In this document: piece by piece, positions 23,288-32,653 of the stretch | Layout of the letters: each line of letters starts with the position of its first letter | How positions within the stretch are numbered: the stretch's first letter is position 1 | Source of the DNA: Nitrososphaerota archaeon | GTDB taxonomy: Archaea; Thermoproteota; Nitrososphaeria; Conexivisphaerales; UBA164 | Direction of reading: 5' to 3' | DNA: 53,140 bases | Assembly: GCA_023381255.1 (NCBI GenBank) | Contig: JAMCTX010000012.1 | Coordinates: forward strand, 1 to 53,140 | Translations under genes and position numbers: made by a program | The notes under the pieces: generated by a model | Told to the model about the DNA's origin: nothing | Databases searched by the model: none | The model's input: the letters and a program-made list of their open reading frames with translations, nothing else

Positions 23288-24952
23288 GCTACTTTCATCA
23301 ATTACGTATTTTTTACCTCTCATGTATGAAAAGATAGCACCTATAAGAACGAGCGCAACAGATATGTAGATGGAAAACCTGAGCCCTATAATGAATGTTG
23401 GCCCCAATACTGACGGGAGGAAGACATGTGAATCAAGCATGGTCAACACCTTTGCAGGCAATTCTCTGGACAGGCTTGCCGGTAATGCTGAAGCGGGGTC
23501 AATTCCAAGGAATGCTGCAAAAAGCAGCCCACTTGGGGAAAGATTTGATAGAAAATTTGCAACCTGTGTGGGTAAACCGTAGCTAATTGCAGAAGAAAAC
23601 ATATGCGAAGGAAGATATATGGTAAAAACGGTTATTGCTATTGTAAAGAACATTGCCATGCTTATTGTGGACCCTATGTTGTTAAAAGTCTGTCTCATGC
23701 CGTTTCCTGCACCACGTTCAAGTGACCTGAGCGAATTCATTATGGCTGTTGTATTTGGAGCTGAGAACAACCCGTTTCCAAGGCCGTTGATAAACAGTAT
23801 GACTTCAAATGATATCATGTTGAAATTGTATGGGAGCAGGGTCAATGTGAACAGTGAGCCTGCGATAATTATCATTCCAAGTGTAGCAAAAATCCTTGCG
23901 CCGTATTTGTCAGTGAGGCTTCCGCCAACAGGGCCCATTATTACGGTTCCAACCAGCATTGGAAGCATATAAACTCCAGCCCAGAACGGGGTTTCGGTGT
24001 AAGAGAATCCATGCAACGGCAGGTATATTCCCTGAAGCCAGATTGCGACCAGAAACATAATTGCGCCTCTTGCAAGCGAATTTAAGAACAGTGCCATAGA
24101 ACCATAAGAGAATGCCCTTATTTTAAACAGTGAAAGATTAAACATTGGTGCCTTGACTTTTCTTTCATTTAGTATAAAAATTATAAACATCAATGCGCCC
24201 AAAGGAAATGTTGCAATTACCCAGGGATCGCCCCATCCCATTGATGAATTTCCGTATGGCATAAGGGCGTAAGTCAGGCCCAACGATATAGCAAGAAGCC
24301 CAGCAGCAAGCGTTGCATTCCCTGCAATGTCAAGCGAAATTGCCCCTGTGCCGTGAGTTCTTTTTAGTTTAAATATCGACCATATCATTCCCGCAACCGC
24401 AAACGGGATGTTAACTATAAATATCAGGTGCCAGTCATATCCTGCAAGCAAGCCTCCAAGTATTAACCCCAGGAATGAACCGATTACAAACGAAATTTGA
24501 TTAAGCCCAAGCGCTCTTCCTCTTTCATTAGCAGGAAAAGCATCCGTCAGCAGGGCTGTGCTGTTCACCATAAGCAGCCCTCCTCCTACAGCTTGTATCA
24601 TTCTGAAAATTATTAGCAGCAGCGCGCCGTTATTTCCGGAATTGCTTGGTATTACCGATAACAATACTGACGATACAACAAACACAACGAATCCCCAGGT
24701 GTAAACTCTGGCCCTCCCGTACATGTCTGATATTCTGCCAAAGGTGACCAGGACGGAAGCCAGTATTATGCTGTAACCCATCAGTATCCATAAAAGGTAA
24801 ACAAATTCACCGGGAATAAATGGATTAATGTTTAACCCCCTAAAAATTGTTGGCAGAGAAATAAGCACAATGTACATGTTCATGGAAGACATAATAATGC
24901 CCAGCGTAGTGTTTGTGAGCACCGTCCACTTGTACTCCATGATGTCATGCAT
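23279..24952 (-). CDS. MFS multidrug exporter, DHA2/EmrB type with 14 segments
   Basis: From ATG 24952 the protein has 557 residues and about 14 hydrophobic segments. The N-terminal WTVLTNTTLGIIMSSMNMYIVLISLP is the DHA2 first segment, in which an acidic residue in the usual D-x-T position is replaced by Asn. FGRISDMYGRARVY is the loop 2-3 signature, and RMIQAVGGGLLM with LGLNQISFVIGSFLGLILGG is antiporter motif C. A minus-strand box TATATCTAAATATT lies about 25 bp before ATG 24952; the frame also allows starts at 24988 and 24940. It probably exports lipophilic compounds by proton exchange. Confidence 0.85.
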   Translation of the reverse strand: MHDIMEYKWTVLTNTTLGIIMSSMNMYIVLISLPTIFRGLNINPFIPGEFVYLLWILMGYSIILASVLVTFGRISDMYGRARVYTWGFVVFVVSSVLLSVIPSNSGNNGALLLIIFRMIQAVGGGLLMVNSTALLTDAFPANERGRALGLNQISFVIGSFLGLILGGLLAGYDWHLIFIVNIPFAVAGMIWSIFKLKRTHGTGAISLDIAGNATLAAGLLAISLGLTYALMPYGNSSMGWGDPWVIATFPLGALMFIIFILNERKVKAPMFNLSLFKIRAFSYGSMALFLNSLARGAIMFLVAIWLQGIYLPLHGFSYTETPFWAGVYMLPMLVGTVIMGPVGGSLTDKYGARIFATLGMIIIAGSLFTLTLLPYNFNMISFEVILFINGLGNGLFSAPNTTAIMNSLRSLERGAGNGMRQTFNNIGSTISMAMFFTIAITVFTIYLPSHMFSSAISYGLPTQVANFLSNLSPSGLLFAAFLGIDPASALPASLSRELPAKVLTMLDSHVFLPSVLGPTFIIGLRFSIYISVALVLIGAIFSYMRGKKYVIDESSSQ

Positions 24953-25031
24953 AAACAAAATAATATTTAGATATATCGATTTAACCACATATAAGATTAC
25001 ATTCTACATCAAAAATATGCGTAAAAAAATA

Positions 25032-25586
25032 TCAGTCTTTAATTACAGATACTGTGACGGGTTCAGCTTTGGCCATGATGGTACCTGCTTCAGCAAATGT
25101 GTGATGCCATATCTTTGCTTTCACGCTGGCGTTTACATTGCTTGGACCGACACCAAGCTCGCTTGCCGCTATTGTAACTGTTTCGCTGAACTTAAAAATA
25201 AATTTCTTAGCTTCTTCAAAATCGTTGAAAAACTCCGCATACCCTTCCTTATTAACCCCAAGCATCCATATATTGGTTCTGTACTTTTCCAGAATTGTGG
25301 GGTCTCTGGTCCAGTAAAGCACCCATTTTTTGGCAAATGATATTTCTCTTAAAGTTTTATTTCCAAATGCATTAATCTTATATAGCTTGATTGTATACTT
25401 GATTCTGATTCTTCTGTCGGATTTTTTGTAGGCTAGCCTGAGTGCATCCAGAGTTATTGAATCCAAAAACAAAACAGGAAATGAAAAATCAATCTTAAAA
25501 GAGATTGTGCCTGAAAGGTCAGATTGTGGTACCAGCGCGGAAAGGTGGGCTTCCGGCTGCAGCTTATTTACTTCAAGGCTGATCAA
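25032..25586 (-). CDS. Uncharacterised protein in operon with the tetraether-synthase-like gene
   Basis: TTG 25586 lies 8 bp after the stop of the radical SAM gene, so the two share a transcript. The 184-residue product is rich in beta strands in the first half (TISFKIDFSFPVLFLDS, RRIRIKYTIKLYKI), has FAKKWVLYWTRDPTILEKYR in the middle, and ends in VKAKIWHHTFAEAGTIMAK and PVTVSVIKD. It has no transmembrane segment and no cysteine cluster. I do not recognise the family. The tight coupling makes it a candidate accessory or lipid-handling partner of the synthase. Confidence 0.6.
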   Translation of the reverse strand: MISLEVNKLQPEAHLSALVPQSDLSGTISFKIDFSFPVLFLDSITLDALRLAYKKSDRRIRIKYTIKLYKINAFGNKTLREISFAKKWVLYWTRDPTILEKYRTNIWMLGVNKEGYAEFFNDFEEAKKFIFKFSETVTIAASELGVGPSNVNASVKAKIWHHTFAEAGTIMAKAEPVTVSVIKD

Positions 25587-25593
25587 TTTCTGC

Positions 25594-27246
25594 TTAACCT
25601 GTTATACCGCTCAGCATTTCGTTAACCAAGCAGGTCTGGCCAACGCCTTCTTTGATTGCCTGCTTTCTTAACTGACCCCTGTATAGCCGATCCTCAAGCT
25701 TTTCATGGTGCAACTTTTCCCATTCCTCAACAGGCATACCGTATTTTTTCTGTATTCTGTCCCTGTACCATTCGGGAATCACGTTAAAGCTGCAGAACGG
25801 TATTATTCTCATATCAGGTGTGAGGTAGTGTATGTCGCACCGCTGGAGCCTTTCTTCATCATGGTTGTATTTATCTTGGAAATGCATCATTCCCAAGAAC
25901 AGGCTGTTCATTTGCAGCCTGCCCATTGACGAGTAATCATGCTTGAACAGCACGTCAAACAACAGCTTGCCCAAATCTAATCCGTCAGGCTCCTTTGACT
26001 TGTCCACAAAGCCTCTGATTTTCAGGGCAACCCTTGCCAGCTGCAGATATTTGTTTGAGCCAGAGTTTATCTCGTCAGACACTTCGTCCAGAAATTCCAC
26101 CAGCCCATTCACGTCCACAAATCTGGTTATGGGTACCAGCCTGTTGGTTTTTTTGTCAAGGTAAACGTAGGTGCCGGCACCGCATGCAAAGTGTATTGAA
26201 AGTTCATACTGCTTCCTGGTTGTTATGGCCTCTATAAAGTGGGTGACTGGAGAGCAGCTGGGCACGGGGTACCAGTCGTCTCTGGCTATTTCCCCCTCTG
26301 ACAACTCCTCTATCCTTTTTATCACATCAGGAATGGTTATCCTGTACTTTTCACGTTCCTTTTTGCTCATCCTTCCAGTAAGCGATACCGGCTGGAAGTT
26401 TACGGCTCTCACAACGTCTATGTTTTGCTTGGCATATTTGATTATATCATACGTTTCATGATCGTTAACTCCCTTTATCACTGTTGGCACAAGCACTACC
26501 CCTAGGTTGGCACTCCTGCAAGCTTCAATTGCATAAGGAGCCTCCCAGTGGTTTTTAGGGTTTGTCCTCGCAGTAACGCCGTCGAAACTCATATACAGAT
26601 TGCTCACGCCAGCTTTCTTGTATATTTTGGCCAGTTCAGGATGCAACGCAAGGTTCACGCCGTTTGTATTTAGTTGCACATGTTCAACACCTTCCTCCCT
26701 GATTATTTTTATAATTTCTGGAAGGTCATCCCTCATCGTGGGTTCCCCTCCGGTTATCTGCACTGAATTTCCAGGCACTGGCCTTTCAGCCCTTAAAGTT
26801 TTAACCATGCCCCTTATCTGCTCGAGCGTTGGCTCATAAACATAGGCCCCTTCGAGCCCCTTCTTGACATAAAAGAAACAGTACCAGCATGTAAGGTCAC
26901 AGCGGTTTGTTATTATTATATTTGCAAGCCCAGTATGGCTAAGATGGTTCGTGCACAGGCCACAGTTGGTAGGGCACTGGCACTTGTCCATTTTTACGTT
27001 TGGGGCCTCCTGCTTTTTTCCATCATCCCAGTAGGCGCTGAACCTGCGATACATATCGTAATCACCGAAGTAAAGTTCTTCGGTTTCTCCGTGAACTGGG
27101 CAAGTCTTGCGCATGAATACCTTGCTGTCGCGTTCAAAAATTTGAGCCTGAATTATTCTGTTGCACTCAGGGCATATGCTTTGAGTCATTTTGATCGGCT
27201 TTTCATCTTGTTGTTTTATTTCCTTATCAACTTGCGTGCTTATCAT
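25594..27246 (-). CDS. tes: Radical SAM tetraether synthase-like protein (Tes/MJ0619 family)
   Basis: A 550-residue protein with three cysteine regions: an N-terminal C25-x2-C28 with C49; a C89, C91, C95, C98 cluster (KCQCPTNCGLC); and the radical SAM motif CDLTCWYC (Cys116, 120, 123). Radical SAM barrel motifs include QITGGEPTMRDDLPEI, and a C-terminal RCDIHYLTPDMRIIPFC carries further cysteines. This layout is that of the archaeal enzyme that joins two archaeol tails carbon to carbon to make tetraether (GDGT) membrane lipids. The acting site would be the membrane face. A strong TATA box (27268-27279) gives a start at ATG 27246. It sits at the head of a two-gene operon with 25032-25586. Confidence 0.85.
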   Translation of the reverse strand: MISTQVDKEIKQQDEKPIKMTQSICPECNRIIQAQIFERDSKVFMRKTCPVHGETEELYFGDYDMYRRFSAYWDDGKKQEAPNVKMDKCQCPTNCGLCTNHLSHTGLANIIITNRCDLTCWYCFFYVKKGLEGAYVYEPTLEQIRGMVKTLRAERPVPGNSVQITGGEPTMRDDLPEIIKIIREEGVEHVQLNTNGVNLALHPELAKIYKKAGVSNLYMSFDGVTARTNPKNHWEAPYAIEACRSANLGVVLVPTVIKGVNDHETYDIIKYAKQNIDVVRAVNFQPVSLTGRMSKKEREKYRITIPDVIKRIEELSEGEIARDDWYPVPSCSPVTHFIEAITTRKQYELSIHFACGAGTYVYLDKKTNRLVPITRFVDVNGLVEFLDEVSDEINSGSNKYLQLARVALKIRGFVDKSKEPDGLDLGKLLFDVLFKHDYSSMGRLQMNSLFLGMMHFQDKYNHDEERLQRCDIHYLTPDMRIIPFCSFNVIPEWYRDRIQKKYGMPVEEWEKLHHEKLEDRLYRGQLRKQAIKEGVGQTCLVNEMLSGITG

Positions 27247-27809
27247 TTAGCGATGGTTAAACGGCAGTTATATATATAATTTTTAACCAAAATAACAATA
27301 AAAAGTGATTATAACTGAGTTATAAATAATTATTTATTGTAAAAAAAGGGATGAATTGCACATATAATATCATTGAATTTTATAAAATTAATAAATTTAA
27401 TTTATAGTTGGTGTTTAATTGGACAAATTTTTTAATATAGTTTTAAATATGAATTGGATAAGAGCGTTTTCTGGTGAATTATTGGTTGACTGCATTGACA
27501 GCATGTATTTACACATCGAACTGTATGCCCGCTGTTGAAAAAAGTGGTAGAAATGCTAAACAGCATTCTCAACTAATCAAAAGCCCAGTTAAATGAAATT
27601 TGTTTATACCAATGCGCATCGTTCATTGCTTGCATATATGATGCCTGACCACGATGCATTGTTATAATAATCCCATTCTGTTTTTTAAAGTCAATTATCT
27701 ACCTGCCGCCTGTTAACAATAACCCGCTATGGGCGTTTGATATTTTTGAACACAACTGGTTCAGCTTTTGCAAAAAAGTTTAAATTATAAAGGGCTATAT
27801 GTTGAAAAA
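27247..27809. other. Long AT-rich intergenic region
   Basis: This 560-bp gap is divergent between the tetraether synthase and the HIT gene. It contains the synthase promoter, and a TATA-like stretch (TTTAAATTATAAA, 27779-27791) ahead of the HIT start. A 29-codon frame at 27449-27538 (MNWIRAFSGELLVDC...) is too short to accept. No RNA gene or repeat was recognised; the length leaves room for a small RNA. Confidence 0.35.
27268..27279 (-). promoter_or_regulatory. tes: TATA box of the tetraether-synthase-like gene
   Basis: TTATATATATAA (palindromic) lies 22-33 bp upstream of ATG 27246 on the minus strand, the correct position for an archaeal core promoter with a leaderless start. Confidence 0.6.
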
Positions 27810-28244
27810 TTGAATCAGGAAAATCATTGCCTTTTCTGCAGAGTGGTAACTGGGGATGAACAGGCGTACGTTGTATATAATGATATGAGGGCAATTGCCT
27901 TCCTGGATCGATACCCCATTGTTCCCGGCCATACGCTTGTAGTTACAAGGGAACACTATAGGGACTTTCTTACAACTCCACTAGATGATTTAGCGCACCT
28001 GTCTAATATAACAAAAAAGGTAGCAACAGCAGTTCAAGCTGCCATGAAGGCTGATGGCGTAAGAATCTTCACCAATGTAGGAAAAAGCGCTGGGCAGGTT
28101 ATTTTTCACGTTCACATACACGTTATACCCGCGTGGGAAAGTGAACCCGCATTTAATTCTTTTAGAAAAAGAATGGAAATAACACATGATGATGCCGTAA
28201 ATATATCTGGCGCTATAAAGGAAGAAATTTTAAAACTAGGTTAA
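27810..28244 (+). CDS. HIT-family nucleotide hydrolase/transferase
   Basis: The histidine-triad motif HVHIHVIP is near residue 98. The first part has CLFCRVVTGDEQAYVVY (the usual N-terminal C-x-x-C zinc hook region), and AFLDRYPIVPGHTLVV is the conserved strand pair. Members act on adenosine phosphoramidates, dinucleoside polyphosphates or related AMP conjugates. The open frame begins at 27768, but a TATA-like box at 27779-27791 places the transcript start near 27810, where TTG begins a 144-residue product of the usual HIT length (MNQENHCLFC). The start is therefore moderately certain. Confidence 0.85.
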   Translation: MNQENHCLFCRVVTGDEQAYVVYNDMRAIAFLDRYPIVPGHTLVVTREHYRDFLTTPLDDLAHLSNITKKVATAVQAAMKADGVRIFTNVGKSAGQVIFHVHIHVIPAWESEPAFNSFRKRMEITHDDAVNISGAIKEEILKLG

Positions 28245-28361
28245 ATCCATCGCCTCCCGTTAACGGCCAAGTTACCTTTTGCATTTATTTCTCAAGGCGT
28301 TTCAATAATAGAATTTTTTGTATGCCAAAAACTTATATTTTTCTATGAATTATCGAGCATT

Positions 28362-28817
28362 ATGAAATGGGTTACTAGGAGGAGGGCAATGGTTGACAGG
28401 ATAGCCTGCCCGTGGCTGATAAAGAATTTTGTGGATAAAAAAGCTGAATTTCTGTTTGCACAGGAAGGGGAAGTGATGAATGTAGCAAAAACCGAGGGAG
28501 CAATCCCGTTTGACGTCATGGGTGCTGAGCTTTACCATTACTACGACGAAATAGGTAACGAGTATGTTTCATTTGACGCGATAATTAAAAAATACCGGTT
28601 GAATGACCCGGCGTTGCTGGAATTGGCCAAAATTGTAAGGGGGGCAGATGCCCATAACCCGCATGATGCTCCAGCAGAATCTGCTGGGTTAAAGGCAGCA
28701 GCCAGAGGATTTAGGGAAATTTCGGCAGATGACCATCAAAATATGGAGCTCCAATTTCCTCTATATGATGCCCTCTATAGGTACTGCCAGCTAAAATTGA
28801 CGTCATCCACAGGTTAA
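28362..28817 (+). CDS. ChrB-like chromate resistance domain protein
   Basis: A 151-residue protein. WVTRRRAMVDRIACPWLIKNFVD at the N-terminus is the core of the ChrB C-terminal (PF09828-type) domain. The acidic PFDVMGAELYHYYDE block and RGADAHNPHDAPAESAGLKA follow. In bacteria this domain occurs in chromate-resistance loci; the biochemical activity is not known. No ChrA chromate transporter is adjacent, so the role here may differ. ATG 28362 lies just ahead of the conserved W.TRR block. It stands alone between the HIT gene and the SemiSWEET gene. Confidence 0.75.
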   Translation: MKWVTRRRAMVDRIACPWLIKNFVDKKAEFLFAQEGEVMNVAKTEGAIPFDVMGAELYHYYDEIGNEYVSFDAIIKKYRLNDPALLELAKIVRGADAHNPHDAPAESAGLKAAARGFREISADDHQNMELQFPLYDALYRYCQLKLTSSTG

Positions 28818-29021
28818 ATTTCTGCGGCTTCCGTTATCATTCTGCCCTTGAGTTAGGTGCAGGAACTTGTTTTATGATTCAATGACCAGGCTGGTCCCCA
28901 CAGGCGTGAATCCCTACCAGCTACATGCATGCAAGTATTGTACTCAGGCATAACTCCAATTGGGAATTCTGTATATATTTGTCCTAAATGATTGAAGGTT
29001 CTGTAAATAATGTAAATGGTA

Positions 29022-29276
29022 TTAATGTAACCTCAGTTTAAGGATCAACATGATGACTATCAACAGTGCAGATATGCCGTTAGCAAAAATTACTGGCAAA
29101 GAATAAATGTCAAGGCCATAAACGAACCAGAGAATAGCACCTGTTAAAAGTATAACGAGCCAGAGAAGTGATATGCCCTTTGTGTCCTTTGTTATAAATA
29201 TTCTATATACTTCTGGCACATATGCTACTGTTGTTAAAAAACCTGCAACTAGACCAATTAAAAGTACAAAATTCAA
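29022..29276 (-). CDS. SemiSWEET (PQ-loop/MtN3-like) sugar transporter
   Basis: An 84-residue protein with three hydrophobic segments (LLIGLVAGFLTTVAYV, ISLLWLVILLTGAILWFVYG, FANGISALLIVIMLIL), the exact size of a SemiSWEET triple-helix bundle, which works as a dimer to let sugars cross the membrane. The substrate-gate motif is AYVPEVYRI, where the usual PQ pair is PE. TKGISLLWL matches the loop of the family. The start at 29276 leaves no extra N-terminus. Confidence 0.85.
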   Translation of the reverse strand: MNFVLLIGLVAGFLTTVAYVPEVYRIFITKDTKGISLLWLVILLTGAILWFVYGLDIYSLPVIFANGISALLIVIMLILKLRLH

Positions 29277-29338
29277 TCCAAACTAGCTATTAATATTTCT
29301 GTTAAAAATGTTTTCTATTTGCTATTATAAATCCAAAG

Positions 29339-30613
29339 TTAGAGTTCAACATCGCTCATCGGACTTACGTATGCGGATGGATTTATATTGTAATCTTTTT
29401 TCCTGATATCATTTACAGTTGCAACATGCGCCATCCCGTTTATATTGTTGAAGCCCAAGTACGCTTTTACTATCCTGCTTATGTTGTCCTCTCCCAAATA
29501 ATTAATTCTTTTTGATTCGCGATGTGATTCCTTTTCCATTGACGCGTTAATTAAAACAACGCTGTTCTTTGTTTTGGATGGCTTGGATGGCCTGAACACT
29601 AAAATGCTGCTGCTGGACTGGGTATGGTAAAATATCCTTTCAGGCAGCAGTATGACTGCTTCCAGTAGGTCAGCGTCTACTATCTTGGACCTGATGATTT
29701 TATCGGGGCCGGGCCTTGACAGGCACTCCGCGTCCATTACAAGCCCAACCCTCCCATTTTCCTGATCGGTAGACGCCAAAGCGTGCTGTATCCAAGCCCA
29801 ATCTGCAGATTCTAAAGAAGTATAACCAAAGGGATACCTTTCGCCGCTCAGATCCCCTTTTTTCAAAACATTTTCATCGTAGCCATACAGGTTCCATGGC
29901 GGGTTAGATAATATTACATCAAATTTTTTTAACTTACCAGCTTCTTGTGTGCGCGGAAATAGCAGTGTGTCATCCATATAAGCATAATAGCTGGTAATTT
30001 TGTGAACCTGCATGTTCATGACTGCAGTTATGTGCGCCATCGCGCTCAGCTCTTGACCATAAAGATTTACGTCGCATGCAGCGCAATCCTTAGTGACCCA
30101 CTTGTGAGAATAAATCAGAAATCCCCCGTATCCCATTGCCGGATCGTATACAGACTCCTTATCCCTTGGGTTGGCAATTTTTACGAGCAGGTTAACCACT
30201 TCTCTTGGCGTATATGCTTCCCCTTCCTTTGTGTGTGTAAAGGCATAATATTTTAACAGCCATTCAAAAGCATCTCCAAGTGAGTTACTGTTAAATTCTG
30301 AACTGTTCAGGATTTCCACAAGCTGCCTCAATGATTCGGATGCACCCTTGACGCTGGAAAACTGGGCAAAGTCAAAGTAATTATTCATATGCTTAAGTGA
30401 CGGATCATTGCCTGCAATTTCTGCCGTTGCTTTTGAAAGGTCGTTCAAAAGGTCAGACCCGCTTGCTGACAGTTTTTCCCAGCCGGAAGCTGGTTCCAGC
30501 TTTGACTTGATAAACACAAGAGCAAGCAGGTAACGATAGTCTATTCTGGCCCTAGTAATATCAGCCGCTCTTTTAAGTGCTGAAATTTGAGTTTCACTAA
30601 GATTAGCCTCCAT
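29339..30613 (-). CDS. hsdM: Orphan N6-adenine DNA methyltransferase, HsdM-like
   Basis: A 424-residue protein of the type I modification-subunit family. The helical N-terminal domain (residues 1-130) is followed by YDPAMGYGGFLIY, the AdoMet-binding motif I, and by VILSNPPWNLYGYD, the catalytic NPPW of adenine methylases. Blocks LYGQELSAMAHITAVMNM and AEAYTPREVVNLLVK are typical of HsdM. No specificity (HsdS) or nuclease (HsdR) gene lies near, so it is either a solitary methylase acting in epigenetic control or the remains of a restriction system. A shared transcript with the SemiSWEET gene downstream (62 bp) is possible. Confidence 0.85.
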   Translation of the reverse strand: MEANLSETQISALKRAADITRARIDYRYLLALVFIKSKLEPASGWEKLSASGSDLLNDLSKATAEIAGNDPSLKHMNNYFDFAQFSSVKGASESLRQLVEILNSSEFNSNSLGDAFEWLLKYYAFTHTKEGEAYTPREVVNLLVKIANPRDKESVYDPAMGYGGFLIYSHKWVTKDCAACDVNLYGQELSAMAHITAVMNMQVHKITSYYAYMDDTLLFPRTQEAGKLKKFDVILSNPPWNLYGYDENVLKKGDLSGERYPFGYTSLESADWAWIQHALASTDQENGRVGLVMDAECLSRPGPDKIIRSKIVDADLLEAVILLPERIFYHTQSSSSILVFRPSKPSKTKNSVVLINASMEKESHRESKRINYLGEDNISRIVKAYLGFNNINGMAHVATVNDIRKKDYNINPSAYVSPMSDVEL

Positions 30614-30895
30614 AGCGTTAATTTAAATATTGAATTATTTAATTATTTATATCACTTTCTGGTTAAAGCAGAGACAATGGCTTATTAAATTAAATGAATT
30701 ATCATGAACACAACAACGGATATTTTATACATGTTGTAGGCGGCTGTCAAAGGCACATAATGGATCTTGATTTCAATGCAATCAGAAGTTATCCTTTTCC
30801 ATGCTGATCAACAAGGGGTGACATAAGTCCTAAAATTCTACATTAACTAGTTAAAAGGCTCAGTGTTTATTAGTATCCATGCTAAAGCAAAATAC
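30614..30895. other. Divergent intergenic region
   Basis: These 282 bp lie between the hsdM and rtcB starts. The hsdM side is AT-only (30620-30650). On the rtcB side an AGTTAAAAGG box lies near 30849. Nothing else is recognised. Confidence 0.3.
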
Positions 30896-32326
30896 ATGCA
30901 GGTCAACATGATAAGCGATTATGTTTGGGAAATTCCCAAGGAAAATGGCATGAATGTGCCGGTAAGAGTTTATGCCAGCAAAAGCTTGCTAGAAAAAATC
31001 AAAACTGACAGAACGCTAGTTCAGGCGGTAAATGTTTCAAAGCTGCCGGGCATATTAAATTACTCGTATGTCATGCCTGATGGTCACGAAGGTTATGGGT
31101 TTCCAATAGGCGGCGTGGCGGCCTTTGACCTTGGCAGTGGTGTAATAAGCCCGGGAGGTGTGGGTTATGATATAAACTGCGGCGTCAGGCTGGTCAGAAC
31201 AAATCTAACCGAAAATGACCTGAGGCCCTCCCTGGGAAAATTGCTTGATTCGCTCTACAAAAACGTGCCCAGCGGCCTGGGAAGCAAAAGTGGGTTCAGG
31301 TTTAACGCCACTCAGTTAGATGAGGTTGCTACTTTAGGAATGAAGTGGGCACTCGAGAATGGCTATGCCTGGGAGGAAGACTTAAAATCAGCAGAAGAGG
31401 GGGGAAGCATGAAAGGCGCCGATCCTTCAAAAGTTTCAAGGGAAGCTAAGGCGCGTGGCGCAGCCCAACTGGGTAGCCTTGGGAGCGGCAATCATTTTCT
31501 TGAAATAGAGGTGGTTGATAAAATAGTGGATAAAGATGTCGCAAGTGCAATGGGAATAAAGGAGGAGGGCCAGGTGCTTGTGCTCATTCACACCGGCAGC
31601 AGGGGTTATGGGCATCAGGTTTGCAGCGACTATCTGCAGGTGATGGAAAGAGCCGGTAAAAAATACGGCATTGAGCTACCTGACAGAGAACTTGCCGCTG
31701 TCCCATTTAGCAGCGACGAGGGACAGGATTATCTGCATGCAATGGTTAGCGCCGCCAACTTTGCATGGACAAACAGGCAGCTTATAACTCACATGGTAAG
31801 AGAAAGCTTCAGGTTATTGGGTGACCCAGAGAGGCTTGACATGGGCCTGGTTTATGATGTAGCCCATAACATAGCTAAAACTGAAAAGCACTCTGTAAAT
31901 GGCAATAAGATGGACATAATAGTTCACAGGAAAGGGGCTACAAGGGCTTTCGGCCCCGAGTCTGAATTTATTCCTGAAAAATACAGAAAAATCGGGCAAC
32001 CAGTGCTTATACCTGGAAGCATGGGCACTGCAAGCTATATGCTTGTCGGCGTATCTACAAACGATACACTTAGCTGGGGCAGTGCCGCACACGGAGCGGG
32101 CAGGCACATGAGCAGAGGTGCTGCAAAGAGGGCATATAACTACAGTTCATTAATTGAAGAACTGAGGGGAAGGGGCATCATGGTCAGAGCGGCAAGCAGG
32201 GAAACGGTTACGGAGGAAGCCCCCTTGGCATACAAGAATGTAGACCTTGTTGCTGAAGCAACGGAAATGGCTGGTTTGGCCAGAAGGGCGTTCAGGATGA
32301 GGCCTATAGGCGTTGTCAAGGGTTAA
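30896..32326 (+). CDS. rtcB: RNA-splicing ligase RtcB
   Basis: A 476-residue RNA ligase that joins 2',3'-cyclic phosphate to 5'-OH ends, mainly in tRNA splicing. Sequence marks are MPDGHEGYGFPIGGVAAFD, GVGYDINCGVRLV (metal Cys), LGSGNHFLEIE (metal His), IHTGSRGYGHQV, VYDVAHNIAK, IVHRKGATRAF and SAAHGAGR, the motif that leads to the nucleotidylated His. The frame extends upstream to 30863, but MISDYVWEIPKENG (from 30908) matches the family N-terminus, so the start is ATG 30896 or 30908. Acylphosphatase follows 37 bp later. Confidence 0.9.
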   Translation: MQVNMISDYVWEIPKENGMNVPVRVYASKSLLEKIKTDRTLVQAVNVSKLPGILNYSYVMPDGHEGYGFPIGGVAAFDLGSGVISPGGVGYDINCGVRLVRTNLTENDLRPSLGKLLDSLYKNVPSGLGSKSGFRFNATQLDEVATLGMKWALENGYAWEEDLKSAEEGGSMKGADPSKVSREAKARGAAQLGSLGSGNHFLEIEVVDKIVDKDVASAMGIKEEGQVLVLIHTGSRGYGHQVCSDYLQVMERAGKKYGIELPDRELAAVPFSSDEGQDYLHAMVSAANFAWTNRQLITHMVRESFRLLGDPERLDMGLVYDVAHNIAKTEKHSVNGNKMDIIVHRKGATRAFGPESEFIPEKYRKIGQPVLIPGSMGTASYMLVGVSTNDTLSWGSAAHGAGRHMSRGAAKRAYNYSSLIEELRGRGIMVRAASRETVTEEAPLAYKNVDLVAEATEMAGLARRAFRMRPIGVVKG

Positions 32327-32363
32327 TTCAGCCACAATTTTGATATAATGCAGGCCTTTTAAC

Positions 32364-32642
32364 ATGGGCATGAAAGCTAGAGTTGAGATAAATGTAAATG
32401 GCCTTGTACAGGGGGTTGGTTACAGGGCTTTTGCAAAGAGGGCTGCTGACAGGCTGCAGATATTCGGGCTAGCGGAAAACATGGCTGATGGCTCAGTCAG
32501 AATAATTGCGGAAGGCGAAAAGGAAAACCTGGAAGAGTTCATAAAGGAATGCAGCAATGGCCCGTCGCTCTCACAGGTAGAAAGCATCAGCAAAAAATGG
32601 TACCCTTATACTGGCGAATTTTTTAATTTTGAATATTTTTAA
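32364..32642 (+). CDS. acyP: Acylphosphatase
   Basis: A 92-residue small enzyme that hydrolyses acyl phosphates. VNGLVQGVGYRAFAKRAAD carries the catalytic Arg of VQGVGYR, and FGLAENMADGSVRIIAEG carries the catalytic Asn in the A-E-N block, both at the expected distance. The size is typical. ATG 32364 has no close rival; the second ATG (32370) gives a two-residue-shorter form. It may share a transcript with rtcB. Confidence 0.9.
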   Translation: MGMKARVEINVNGLVQGVGYRAFAKRAADRLQIFGLAENMADGSVRIIAEGEKENLEEFIKECSNGPSLSQVESISKKWYPYTGEFFNFEYF

Positions 32643-32653
32643 ACAGATGCAGT

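Noticed and set aside
27449-27538. A 29-codon ORF in the long gap before the HIT gene
   Set aside because: Too short, with no family and no TATA box at the right distance.
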